Of a stretch of 64,000 bases of DNA, positions 1-9,510 are shown piece after piece. Origin of the DNA: Deltaproteobacteria bacterium (GTDB lineage: Bacteria > Lernaellota > Lernaellaia > JACKCT01); contig JAOSJX010000026.1 of NCBI GenBank assembly GCA_027493875.1, forward strand, positions 62,001-126,000, given 5' to 3'. The notes beneath the pieces are model-generated. The model saw only the letters and a list, made by a program, of their open reading frames with translations. It was not told the DNA's origin and made no database searches. Numbering within the stretch: position 1 is the stretch's first letter; each line of letters starts with the position of its first letter. The position numbers and the translations under genes were made by a program.

Positions 1-974
1 GAGCCCTCGTGCACCTCCAGTTCCGGCAGCGGCGTGGGAGACCACGGGACGGCCGGAGGCGAGATACTCGTAATGCTTCATCGGCAGCACGCCGCGCGTG
101 TAGCGGTCGAGCTTGTACGGAATGAGGCACACGTCCATCGCCGCCAGGAACTCGGGCATCTCCTCGATCGACCGCCGCCCGATGAAGTGCACGTTGCGGT
201 GGCCGATAAAGCGCTCGATCCCGAAGCCGCGGTCCGGCCCGACGAACACGAAGCTCCAATCGGGCCGCGCGGCGAAGAGCCGGTCGAGCAGGCCGTCGTC
301 GATCTTGTAGTTCAGCGCGCCGACGTACCCGATGATCGGCTTGGGAATGCCCGCCAGATCGCGCGCGGGTTTCGCCTTGAGCGTCTTGTTGAAGTGCTCG
401 AAGTCGGCGACGTTCGGAACGAAGTGCGTGTTCGGGTTGTGTTTTTTCTTGTCCTCGAACAGCGACCGCGCCGTCGTGAACACCGCGTCCGCGCTTTTGA
501 TGAGCTTCCGCTCCATCGCGCGCGTCGCCTGAATCCACGCGCCGGGCATCGCCGAATACTCGTCGACGCAGTCGTAGCACGACAGCGCCGGCTTCAGCAG
601 GTCGATATAGGGCGACGCGGAGGGCTGATAAATCCAAAGAATGAAGTCCTTCATCCCGAGCCGTTCCGCCGTTTCGCGCACGATCGGAACCACGAGCCGG
701 TGATTGATCTCGTTCACTGGGAAATCTTCTGCCCGAAAGGCACCGCCCCCGGAGGACGCAAGACGTGCACGCCGCACGCGTCGCGCCAGAAGCGGTGTTG
801 ATAGCCGCGCTTGCCGTTGGCGAGGCTCGCCAGCGGCTCCACGTAGAGCACGCGGAAATCGTCGGTCAGGCGCGAGGCGATCTGCTGTTTGTTGGTCCAC
901 AGCGGCTCGTCCCAGTCCGCGGTCGAAACCATAATGATGTCGCGCGGCAGCGCGTAATTCTTATACGGACCCAT
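1..974 (-). CDS. Glycosyltransferase family 4-like protein (3' end outside window, frameshifted)
   Basis: Probable cytoplasmic glycosyltransferase of cell-surface polysaccharide synthesis. The ATG at 974 opens with MGPYKNYALPRDIIMVSTAD and a WTNKQQIASRL stretch typical of the acceptor domain. The reading frame changes near 730, where the continuation VNEINHRLVVPIVRETAERL begins. The donor domain follows, with KPIIGYVGALNYKIDDGLLD and then ASGRPVV. A second break lies near 35, because the expected STPLPELEVHEG is in another frame. The C-terminus runs off the window. Gene direction and spacing place it last in the minus-strand run that starts at 6780. The donor sugar cannot be told from sequence. 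Confidence 0.75.
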
Positions 975-1012
975 TGATAAGAGGCTCCCCAAAACGCGGA
1001 CGTGTGGCGTTA

Positions 1013-2553
1013 TTATAGACCGTCCGCCGGCGCATTCAAGACGGTTTCGCTTGATTTTTCCGCGTTCTCGCGCCGTTCGAGCACGACAAAGCCGCCGCAT
1101 CGGCGGCGGACGCGATAATTTTTCCGGACGAACGCGGTCATGAGATCTTCTCCGACGCCGAAGCGCGGCTCCAGGTTCTCCCCATCCGGACGGACCAGCG
1201 CGAACGGCGGCGCGACGCCGTCGCGCGCGGTGACCTCCGCGCGGACGGTCGGCCCGGGAAGATAGTTTCCCAGCGCCCCGGTCACCAGGACCGGCTCCCG
1301 CGCGGGAAGAAGCTCGGCGCAGCCGTGCAGGTCGCGCATCGCCTCCGCCGGCGCGACGCGCCAGATCTTGTGTGCGACCGCGGGAACAACGATCTCGCCG
1401 CGCCGAAGAAACGCCGCGCTGCCGGAGACGGCGGCGGTGAAAAACAGCAGCGCCGCGGCGACGGCCGCCCGGCGGCCGAGCCGCGCGCAGGATTTTTCAA
1501 GCGCCGGGACCTGGAGCGCCGCGGACGCGAGCAAACCGGGAACGGCGAGAAAACCGTAGTAGAATGCATCGTTCCACTGCGCCGGATACGTCGACGCCGC
1601 GTTGAGTCCGACAAAGGCCGCGGGCACCGCGAACGAGAAGAGCGCGCGCCGCGTCGTAACGGCCGCGGCGAACGGCAGAAACATCACCGCCAGATAGCGA
1701 AGGCGGTAAAGCGGCTCCGAATACGGAGTCGCGGGGTCGTCCGTGAAAAAGACGCCACGGTTCGGAGAGGAGATAATCGTACCGCCCGCTCAGAATGATT
1801 TGCGCGTATCCGCCGTCCGACGCCGGTCGCCATTTTCCGATCAGCAGAATCGCGATCACGAACGCGCCCAAACACGCGAGAATCGTCCGCGCCCGCACGG
1901 CGGCGCGTTCCTCGTCGTCCGGCATGAAACGCAAAAACAGCGCGACGAACAGAGCGGCCTCCTCGCGGACGGCCAGCGCCAGAACGAGCGGCGCCATCGC
2001 CGCGCGCACGTGCCCGCGGCGCCACGCGAGCAGAAACCAACAGAAAAACGGAGCGAACAGCGATTCCGGATGAAATCCCGGCCGCGACAGGCTCCAAAGC
2101 GGCAGGAAGACGACGGCCAGGGAGCCCGAAGGCCGTCGCCGCGCGCGCCGAGGCACCCGCCTCGCGCGAGAGCCGTGTCAAAAGCGGTGGGACAAAGAAG
2201 AGGCCCAGCGAGGAAACCGCCAGCATCGTCGCGTGCGCGCGCTCCGCGATGCCCGGAAGCGCCGCGAGGAAACTCAGCGGCGGGAGCCACAAGTGCAGAT
2301 GAATCCCGAAATGTTTGACCGGAGCGGCGAAGGTTTCGTGCGTGGAAAGCGGCGGCGCGGCGTGGAAGAGATGATGCATCACCTCGCGGAAGATCGCCCA
2401 ATCCAGCACGAGATAGCCGCCCGCGAGCGCGCGCACGTCGAACATCCACGACGCCAGGGCCGCCGCGGCGGACGCGAGCGCCACGGCCGCCGTCCCGCGG
2501 TCCCACCGGCCGTTCATGTCGTCGAAGCCCCCGCCCGGTCCGGCGGACGTCAT
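1013..2553 (-). CDS. Polytopic membrane protein, DUF2079-like (frameshifted)
   Basis: Large integral membrane protein with many hydrophobic segments. The N-terminal part contains VLDWAIFREVMHHLFH and HFGIHLHLWLPPLSFL, resembling the DUF2079 family of glycosyltransferase-fold membrane proteins; the role is unknown. The ATG at 2553 overlaps the upstream lipoprotein stop (ATGA). The frame changes twice: at a C-run at 2125-2127, where one base too many separates ATAFG from SLAVVFLPLWSL, and at an A-run at 1746-1750. With both corrected the protein is about 510 residues, ending in a soluble tail (FVVLERRENAEKSSETVLNA). It belongs to the overlapping minus-strand operon. Confidence 0.7.
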
Positions 2554-3200
2554 CGCGTCGCGAGTTCGGACCAATCGAAATCGCAGTACCAGACGTCGTC
2601 CACCGCGACCCAGTATTGCTTGATCAGTTTGGTGTCCACGGAGTTGGAAGGAAGGATCGTCCGATTCATGTAACGCACGAGCACCGTGCCGTAGAACACG
2701 CGATCGGAGGCCGGCTTCCGCCGCTGCTTCGGCTGGTCGTAGCCGATATCCTTGAGCGACTTGTCTCCCTCCGGGATCGGGTCCTTCGTGACGGATTCGA
2801 GCGCCTCTTCCTTATCCATCACGCGCCGCGGCGGCGCCGTGTCGGAGGTCGGCGCGGCGCCGTCCTCGGGCACGTCGGTGGACGGCAGATCCACTTCACG
2901 CAGAGGCGGGTCCTCGGCCACCTGGCAAACGACCACGGCGTAATCCTCGATTTGGATGCCGCCGCCGTAACGCTCGGCGTCCACGAGAAAATCGATGCGC
3001 TTACTCGGCACCACCATCATGCTGGCGGGCTGGAAATGCCGCCACACGATCAGCTTGTTGAAGTCCGCCGCGATCTCGCACAGGTCCGTCGAGAGTTCCT
3101 GGATCTTCTTCGTGTCGCGGCGTTTCTTGCATGACGAACCGGTCAGCAGAAACGGCAACGAGGCCACGAGCAACAAAGCCAGGATGCGCCGCCAGTTCAT
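2550..3200 (-). CDS. Predicted lipoprotein, unknown function
   Basis: 216-residue exported protein. It starts MNWRRILALLLVASLPF and reaches a lipobox-like LLTGSSC around residue 24, so it should be acylated by Lgt and cleaved by LspA, both encoded just upstream. The mature part has a Pro/Asp/Thr-rich central linker and a C-terminal section with several aromatic residues (QYWVAVDDVWYCDFDW), as in periplasmic NTF2-like or beta-sandwich folds. I do not recognise the family. An upstream in-frame start at 3242 would overlap the previous gene and add residues before the signal peptide, so 3200 is preferred. Confidence 0.7.
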   Translation of the reverse strand: MNWRRILALLLVASLPFLLTGSSCKKRRDTKKIQELSTDLCEIAADFNKLIVWRHFQPASMMVVPSKRIDFLVDAERYGGGIQIEDYAVVVCQVAEDPPLREVDLPSTDVPEDGAAPTSDTAPPRRVMDKEEALESVTKDPIPEGDKSLKDIGYDQPKQRRKPASDRVFYGTVLVRYMNRTILPSNSVDTKLIKQYWVAVDDVWYCDFDWSELATR

Positions 3201-3238
3201 GCGTCCTCCGCGCGGAGGTTGGTGAAAAGCCGTGGGGG

Positions 3239-3727
3239 TCAATACGCCTCGGGCTTAAGGTACCACATCCCGCCCGACCGCTCCCATCGCTGGATCTCGT
3301 GAATCTTACCGTAAAACGGGCCGTAGATGCGCCCCCAGATTTCGATATCCACCCGCGCGATCACGCCGTTCTGCTCGATCTTCACGTCGTTCACGCGGTA
3401 CTTGAGCACGCGCTCGCGGTCAAAATTCGTATTACGCATCAGCGAAGCGTAAATCGCGATGAATTCGGTCAGGTCTTTTTCGGTCTCGAAGTACCCGGCG
3501 ATTTTTTTCTTGGTCAGATAAGTCGTTAACTTGATGCGATTCAAATCGGTCCAAAGCGCGTTGACCCGCCGGTCGAGAATCTCCCGGTCCGCCGCCGTCT
3601 CCGCCGCGGAAAGCGAGACCATCTCATCGTACCCCTCAAGACGCAGGTTCTTCGTCTTGGCGGCGCACCCTCCGCCAAGCAGCGCGGCGATCACCAACGC
3701 GGCGGCACCTCGAAAAACCCGCTTCAC
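3239..3727 (-). CDS. Predicted lipoprotein, unknown function
   Basis: 162-residue lipoprotein. Signal peptide MKRVFRGAAALVIAALLGG is followed by the lipobox GGGC at about residue 21. The mature region is mixed alpha/beta with charged helices (LSAAETAADREILDRRVNAL) and a C-terminal beta-rich section ending RSGGMWYLKP, suggestive of an NTF2/SnoaL-like periplasmic domain; that is inference. Its ATG overlaps the stop of lgt by four bases, indicating translational coupling with the lipoprotein-processing genes. No frameshift is needed. Confidence 0.75.
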   Translation of the reverse strand: MKRVFRGAAALVIAALLGGGCAAKTKNLRLEGYDEMVSLSAAETAADREILDRRVNALWTDLNRIKLTTYLTKKKIAGYFETEKDLTEFIAIYASLMRNTNFDRERVLKYRVNDVKIEQNGVIARVDIEIWGRIYGPFYGKIHEIQRWERSGGMWYLKPEAY

Positions 3728-4643
3728 GATTTCCCCTTTTTCACGGCGACGGGCGGGATCTTAGCCACGGCGTACCGTTTCGGCAAGAAAACGAAGATCG
3801 CCGCCGCCACGCCGAACATGAGCAGACTCACCACCTGGCTTTCCGAAAGCTGAAACACGTACGCCCCCGGGGCTTTCTCGGCGATGGCGTTGGCGTACAA
3901 CAGCAACCCCTTGAGCCCGCCGGCCGTGTCGGCGGTCTGGCCCGGATCGCCGCCGAACGAAAACAGCGTCATGAATCCGCGCGGATCGTTCCGGAAAAAT
4001 TCCAGCGCGCTGCGGATCACGCCGTACAAAATGAGGAACCACGCCATCACCTCGCCGTGAAACTTCTTGCGCGGCGCGATGACGTACAGCAAAAACGCGC
4101 AGATCGCGAAGGACAGCAGCGACTCCGCCGGCTGCGTCGGGTAGAGCGGGACGCCGGGAATGCCCACGGTTTCCGGCGGGAAGACGAGCGCGCCCGGAAA
4201 ATCCGCGGAGCACGTCCGGCCGTGGCAGCATCCGGCCAGCAGGCATCCTATCCGCGCGAAGCCCAGGCCCAGCGCCACCGTGGGCGCCACCGCGTCCGAA
4301 AGAATTGCGAGATTCAGCTTGTGCCGTCGCGCATAGATCGCCGCGCCCAGCGTGCCGCCGATGAACCCGCCGTAAAAAACGAGCCCGCCCTCGCGCGCGT
4401 TGAACGCGTCCAGAAGATGCGTGCGGTAGTGGTCCCAAAAAAACGAGCACGTGAAAAAGCCGCGCGCCGATCATCGCCAGCACCACGACCCAGACCGCCA
4501 TGTTGCTGATGTGATCCGGATCGACGCCCCACTTTTTTCACCTGCCGGCCGGCGACGTAAATCGCTGACAGAAACGCGATCGCCAGCATCACGCCGTACG
4601 AGTGGATCGGAAACCCGAAAATCCGGAACATCACCGGATGCAT
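3724..4643 (-). CDS. lgt: Prolipoprotein diacylglyceryl transferase (two homopolymer frameshifts)
   Basis: Inner-membrane enzyme that transfers diacylglycerol from phosphatidylglycerol to the lipobox cysteine of prolipoproteins. The N-terminus MHPVMFRIFGFPIHSYGVML, the central GGLVFYGGFIGG in the corrected frame, then GFARIGCLLAGCCHG and YPTQPAES are Lgt signatures. Two one-base breaks split it: the T6 run at 4533-4538 should be five bases (restoring QVKKWGVDPDHISNMAV), and the A7 run at 4437-4443 should be six (restoring FFWDHYRTHLLDAFN). Its start overlaps the stop of the preceding lspA copy (ATGA). About 305 residues when corrected, slightly longer than E. coli Lgt. Confidence 0.93.
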
Positions 4644-5134
4644 CAGGCTTCCTCACGCGGCGCGGTCTTCGCTTCCTGAAGATTTTTCCAGAGGAAAATG
4701 ACGACGCCGACGACGATCACCGTGTCCGCCACGTTGAACGCCGGCCACTCGAGCCCGCGAAAGTGAAACACGAGAAAGTCCGTCACCGCGCCCATGCGGA
4801 TGCGGTCGATCAGATTGCCCACCGCCCCGCCGAGAATCGCGCCCAACGCGACGAGTTGGCCCCGTTCCCGCGCGTTCAGCCCCGCCACGAAATAAAGCAG
4901 CGCGCCGATCGCCAGTGCCGCGAGGATGAAGAAAAACGTGGACGGCTTGCCGTCGAACAGGCTGAACGCCGCGCCGCGGTTGAACCGCAGCGTCAGGTCG
5001 AAAAACCCCGGAATCACCGCCAGCATTTCGCCCTCCCGAAAGCGGTCCAGAATCATCGACTTCGTCAGTTGATCCAGCACGAAAGAGACGGCGGCGGAAA
5101 CCGATACATAAAGATATTTCAATGACTTACCCAT
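4643..5134 (-). CDS. lspA: Lipoprotein signal peptidase (signal peptidase II), copy 1
   Basis: Aspartic inner-membrane peptidase that removes the signal peptide of diacylated prolipoproteins. The intact 163-residue protein starts MGKSLKYLYVSV. It has four predicted membrane segments and the family motifs FVLDQLTKSM, NRGAAFSLF, GAVGNLIDRIRMGAVTDF (first catalytic Asp) and FNVADTVIVVGV (second catalytic Asp). It overlaps a second lspA by eight bases upstream and lgt by three bases downstream, so all three lipoprotein-maturation genes should be co-translated. Confidence 0.93.
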   Translation of the reverse strand: MGKSLKYLYVSVSAAVSFVLDQLTKSMILDRFREGEMLAVIPGFFDLTLRFNRGAAFSLFDGKPSTFFFILAALAIGALLYFVAGLNARERGQLVALGAILGGAVGNLIDRIRMGAVTDFLVFHFRGLEWPAFNVADTVIVVGVVIFLWKNLQEAKTAPREEA

Positions 5135-5718
5135 GGTCCGTGGCGCCCGGCGCCTCCACCGGCGCGGGCGGCCGCGACGGGCGCGGCGCGGCCATGTGCA
5201 TATCATTCTTGGCCATGTCCCACAAGAAAAGGACCACGCCCACGACGATCGCCATGTCCGCCACGTTGAACGTCGGCCACACCTGATCGCCGACGCGGAA
5301 ATCCATGAAATCCACCACCGCGCCGATGCGCAGCCGGTCGCAGATGTTCCCCAGCGCCCCGCCCAGAATCAGCGCCATCGACCACGTCAAACGAACGCGC
5401 CGCGGGTCCACCCGAATCACGAAATACGCGATAAACGAGATCGCCACCGCCGAAACCGACAGAAAACGCCAACGGCCGGTCGCGGAAGATGCCGAACGCC
5501 GCGCCCGGATTGAGCTTGAACGTCACCGCAAAGACGTTGCCGACGACCGGCAGCGACTCATCCAACCGAAACGCCGCGGTCACCCACAGCTTCGTCAGTT
5601 GATCCAGCGCGAACGCCGACAACGCCCCGAAATAAATGATGAAAAACTTGCTTTGAAAAGGCGACAAAACCCGTCCCGGCGTGAAAGTGCCAGCGTTGAC
5701 TAACTTATCCGACACCAC
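5127..5718 (-). CDS. lspA: Lipoprotein signal peptidase, copy 2 (one frameshift)
   Basis: Second signal peptidase II paralogue directly upstream of copy 1. The frame starting at GTG 5718 gives FALDQLTKLWVTAA and LNPGAAFGIFRDRPLAF. After a one-base break near 5460 it continues SVSAVAISFIAYFVIRV, GALGNICDRLRIGAVVDFMD and FNVADMAIVVGVVLFLW. Both catalytic aspartates are kept, so it is likely active rather than decayed. It ends with a Pro/Ala-rich tail (PRPSRPPAPVEAPGA) not found in copy 1. Two LspA paralogues side by side may reflect duplication or division of substrates. Confidence 0.88.
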
Positions 5719-5733
5719 CGGTCAAGGCGCGGT

Positions 5734-6780
5734 TCAAAGCGCGAAACCGCCGCAATCCGTCTCGACGCCCTCTTCGTCCAGCGTCAACTTTTCGCCGTCG
5801 GTGCTGATGACGCTCGCGCGGAAATAGGTCCGCTCGAACACGTCGTTCCAGCATTCGTACCCCTCGATCTCGTCCATCGTGAAATCGCCGTAGAGGTTGC
5901 GGCCGGTCACGTCGCCGTCGCGCATCGAAAACACCGACACGCCCTCGCCGTCGCCGTGCCACAGCGTCTTCTGCGTGATCGTTTCGAGCTCCGTCTGGCC
6001 CGGCGTCCCGCCGAGGAAATCCCAATAAGCGTCCGCGGCGTATTCGAAGAGAAACTCGCCGGAGTTATCCAAGCGGTTGTGGTAGTGATACGTCGCGTTC
6101 GTCGGAAACAGGTCGCGTTCGTTCTGGAAATCGGTGAACACGATGTCGATCTGCCGCCCGTCCGTGTAGGTGTCGTACTCCACGTCCATGCGGCCGGTCA
6201 CGTCCCACGTCGGGTCCAGGTCGTGCGCCGTCGTCCAGTCGATAAACAAATTGCCGATGCCGCGCCGCGCGGTATCCGTCGACGGCTGAATCATGCCGCC
6301 CCACACCGCCTGAAACGCGTTGTCCGTGTTCTTGAGCCGCTGATCCCACACGTACTCGAACTCCGTGTCCGAAATCTTCGTCATCGAAAAACGCACTTCC
6401 ACCGGCGAAAGCCCGTTCGGAATGAACGGCCCCCAGATGCACGTGTCCGCGTCGTGGTCCGTCGGCGGATACGACAAAATCTCGTCCAGCGTCGAGAGCA
6501 TGCCGAGAATCCAGTTGTTCAGCCCGCGCGAAATATCCACGGTGAAATCGTAGTACTCCGCCAGATCGCCCAGCGCCTTCGCGTAGGAATAGCTCTTGTC
6601 GTTTTCGGGAATCGTAATCGCCAGGCTGTCCGGCTCCGGCGCGCGCTCGAGGCATTCGTTGCAAAGCGCCGAGCTCCGCGTCCAGACGAGATCGTCGTTC
6701 GTGTCCGTCTCGAAACCGCAAGCCGCAAACGCGCCCAGCCCGAGCGCCGCGGCCAGAAGAATCGTCCAAAGCTTTTTCAT
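5734..6780 (-). CDS. Predicted lipoprotein with paired cysteines, unknown function
   Basis: 348-residue intact lipoprotein. Signal peptide MKKLWTILLAAALGLGAFAAC has a lipobox at about residue 20. The mature part begins with an acidic stretch and a CNEC pair. It is beta-rich, with aspartate/asparagine/tryptophan-dense segments (IDWTTAHDLDPTWDVTGRMD) and a final cysteine near the C-terminus (VETDCGGFAL). I do not recognise a family. It lies 15 bases upstream of lspA copy 2 and is probably the first gene of the lipoprotein-maturation run. Confidence 0.75.
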   Translation of the reverse strand: MKKLWTILLAAALGLGAFAACGFETDTNDDLVWTRSSALCNECLERAPEPDSLAITIPENDKSYSYAKALGDLAEYYDFTVDISRGLNNWILGMLSTLDEILSYPPTDHDADTCIWGPFIPNGLSPVEVRFSMTKISDTEFEYVWDQRLKNTDNAFQAVWGGMIQPSTDTARRGIGNLFIDWTTAHDLDPTWDVTGRMDVEYDTYTDGRQIDIVFTDFQNERDLFPTNATYHYHNRLDNSGEFLFEYAADAYWDFLGGTPGQTELETITQKTLWHGDGEGVSVFSMRDGDVTGRNLYGDFTMDEIEGYECWNDVFERTYFRASVISTDGEKLTLDEEGVETDCGGFAL

Positions 6781-6880
6781 CGCATCCCTCCCGGTCACCG
6801 TCAAACCGTTAGAATAATCCGCCCCTCCCCCAAAACGCAAACGCCGTGACCGTGCCCCTGCCCCGTGACCGTGCCCGAAA

Positions 6881-6910
6881 TTCATCCTTCATCCCTCATC
6901 CTTCCTCCTT
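6881..6910. repeat. Heptamer-phase repeat, unit TTCATCC
   Basis: Four consecutive 7-base units (TTCATCC, TTCATCC, CTCATCC, TTCCTCC) in exact register in the intergenic region between divergent genes. Just upstream, the 14-base string CCGTGACCGTGCCC occurs twice, around 6844-6877. It is one of several loci with 7-bp periodicity but different unit sequence. Confidence 0.75.
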
Positions 6911-6995
6911 GAATCTCCTTTCTTTTCATGGATAAATACGCCCCGGCAACGCGCTTCCAAATCCTAAAAACAAAGTGCCAACGGGGAGTTCTCCG

Positions 6996-8838
6996 ATGCC
7001 CTTCGATACCAATCTTCGCGATCTCCGCTTCGTGCTTTTCGAACAGCTCGGCGTCACGGGCCTCACCGAAACCGAGCGCTACAAGGACGCCACCGCCGAC
7101 CTGCTCGACATGATTCTCACCGAGGCCGACAAGTTCGCCCGCGGCGCCCTCTACCCGCTCAACAAAATCGGCGACGAGCAAGGCGCCCGCTGGGAAGACA
7201 CGCAGGTCTTCATGCCCGAAGGCTTCCGCGACGCGTGGGAAAAGTTCGCCGAGGGGCGGCTGGGTCGGCCTCACCGGCGATCCGCAGTACGGCGGCCAGG
7301 GCCTGCCCGTCACGCTCAAGATCGCCGTGGACGAGCTCATCTACGCCGCCAACACCGGCTTCGCCCTCACCGGCGGCCTCTCCGCCGCGGCGGCCAACGT
7401 CATCGACGAATTCGGCACGGAGGAATCCAAAGCCCTCTACCTGGAAAAAATCTACTCCGGCCGCTGGTCCGCCAGCATGTGCCTCACCGAGCCCGGCGCC
7501 GGCTCCGCCCTCGGCAGCCTCCGCACGCAGGCCGTCAAAATCGACGGCACCGCGGACCGCTACAAAATCGAAGGCGGCAAAATCTTCATCTCCATGGGCG
7601 ATCACGACCTGACCGAAAACATCGTCCACCTCGTCCTCGCCAAAACGCCCGGCGCCCCGTCCGGCACGCGCGGTATCAGCCTGTTCATCGTGCCCAAGTT
7701 CAAGGTCAACCCGGACGGCTCCCTCGGCGCGCACAACGACGTCGTCTGCACGCGCATCGAACACAAGATGGGCATCAAGGCCAGCGCCACCTGCCAGCTC
7801 GCCTTCGGCGACAACGGGAGCTGCGAAGGCATCCTCATCGGCAAGGAAAACCACGGCCTGCCCTACATGTTCCGCATGATGAACGAGGAACGCATCGCCG
7901 TCGGCCTGCAGGGTATGGCCCTCGCCTCCGCGGCCTTCCTCTACGCCCGCCGCTACGCGGCCGAACGCAAGCAGGGCGCCCACTGGATGCGCCGCCGCGA
8001 CAAGGAAGCGGACGACGTGGCCATCATCGAACACCCGGACATCCGCCGCATGTTGTGGTGGATGAAAAGCCATGTGGACGGCATGCGCGCGCTGCTGCTC
8101 ACCACGTCCTACTTTACCGACATGTCCTACGCGCACCCGGACGAGGACGAGCGCCGGCGCTTCGGCGGCTTCGTCGAACTGCTCACGCCCATCTGCAAGG
8201 CGTTCTGCACGGACCGCGGCTTCGACGCCACCATCCTCGGCATCCAATGCCTCGGCGGCTACGGCTACACCTCCGAGTACGAAGCCGAGCAGTTCGCCCG
8301 CGACGCCAAGATCGGCTCCATCTACGAAGGCACCAACTACATCCAGGCGCAGGACTTCATCGGACGCAAAGTCCCCATGAACGGCGGGCAGGTGCTCATG
8401 GCCTACCTCGACGTCATCGAGGAGGATTTGAAAAAGGCGGAAGCCGACGCGGAACTCGCGGATCTGGCGAAGAAGGTGCGCGACGCGAAGGCCGAAACGG
8501 AACGCGCCGTCGTGCATCTCGCGGGGATGGAAAAGGACAACGAACTCGGGTTTCAAACGTTTCTTCATGCCACGGACGCCGTGTCCATGATGGGCGACCT
8601 GTGCGTGGCGCATCTCCTCACAACGCAAGCCTCCTCGCCGCACAAAAAACTCCCGCCGCCGGCGGCGCTGACTTAGAGGCGTGGCGCAAGCTCGCCGCGG
8701 ACAACGACGACCTGCGCTTCTACTACGGCAAAATCACCGCCGCCCGCTTCTTCGCCGCGCAAGTCCTCCCCGGCCTCTACGCCCGGTCAAACGCCATTTT
8801 TTTCCGGCGACGCCTCGGCGATGGAGATCGGCCTGTAA
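6996..8838 (+). CDS. Acyl-CoA dehydrogenase, long AcdA/DmdC-like type (three frameshifts)
   Basis: FAD flavoenzyme that makes the alpha,beta double bond in acyl-CoA thioesters. ATG 6996 (MPFDTNLRDLRF) follows a GGGGAG ribosome site. The core shows CLTEPGAGSALGSL, then GYGYTSEYEAEQFARDAKIG and the catalytic-glutamate motif IYEGTN; the C-terminus has WRKLAADNDDLRFYYGKI. Three one-base breaks occur: the G4 run at 7253-7256 should be three bases (restoring AEGGWVGLTGDPQYGG); one lies near 8620; and the T7 run near 8797-8803 should be six (restoring IFSGDASAMEIGL then stop). At about 610 residues it matches the roughly 600-residue subfamily with an extra C-terminal domain, not the 380-residue mitochondrial type. 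Confidence 0.9.
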
Positions 8839-8862
8839 CTAGTGAAATCGAAAAGAAGTGTA

Positions 8863-9510
8863 ATGATCCCCCGCAAAGCGGGGGGCTTTATGTTGTGAGC
8901 CGCCCAAGGCGGCTTAGTTGGGAGCCGCTCACGAGCGGCCCGGGAGCCCCCTTCGGGGGCGTTACACAAAGCGCATCTGTTCTTGGCGCTTGTCCTCGGC
9001 TTCTTGACGGCGGATGTATTCGCGAATTGTTTTTTCGTCCCTTCCGACGGTGGACACGAAATATCCTCGTGCCCAGAAGCTGCTGGCCCACGAGTTCCGC
9101 CTCACATTGCTGTACGTCCGAGCGATGTGAATCGCGCTTTTCCCTTGATGTATCCCACCACCTGCGCGACCGCGTACTTCGGCGGGATTGAAATCAGCAT
9201 GTGGACGTGGTCCGGCATCAGGTGTCCTTCCAGAACCGCGCATTCCTTCTGCCGCGCCAAGGTGCGGAACACCTCCCCCAAATCCCGTCGCAACTCTCCA
9301 AAGAGCCTCTTGCGACGATACTTGGGAACGAAAACCACGTGGTACTTGCACTCCCATACGCTATGGCTCAAGCTTTCGAGGTCGTCCATATGAACTCCTT
9401 TGTTCGAGATGCCTTGGTCGGCTCACGAACGGGAGTTCATAGGACGACTTCTGGAACTGTCAAACGACGGATGCCTCCCCGGCAAAGCCGGGGGAACTCC
9501 CCTTGGAGTA
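8863..9510 (-). mobile_element. IS200/IS605-like insertion sequence, copy 1
   Basis: About 648-bp unit lacking long terminal inverted repeats, with subterminal hairpins at each end: CCCCGCAAAGCGGGG on the left and CCCCGGCAAAGCCGGGG on the right. This is the organisation of single-strand-transposing IS200/IS605 elements. It carries one small transposase on the minus strand and no tnpB. A near-identical second copy follows directly. The element begins about 25 bases after the acyl-CoA dehydrogenase stop. Confidence 0.85.
8962..9389 (-). CDS. tnpA: IS200/IS605 family transposase TnpA, copy 1 (one frameshift)
   Basis: HUH-type single-strand transposase of about 141 residues. MDDLESLSHSVWECKYHVVF and PKYRRKRLFGELR lead to the metal-binding PDHVHML and the tyrosine-bearing IREYIRRQE, then stop after QMRFV. 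The frame breaks near 9147, where a C-run is one base shorter than in copy 2 (TTTTCCC versus TTTTCCCC); copy 2 keeps the correct VGYIKGKSAIHIARTYSNVR. Comparing both copies reconstructs a complete transposase. Confidence 0.88.

Noticed and set aside
7210..8643. A 477-residue minus-strand open frame across the acyl-CoA dehydrogenase
   Set aside because: Antisense to conserved dehydrogenase motifs with no protein signature of its own.
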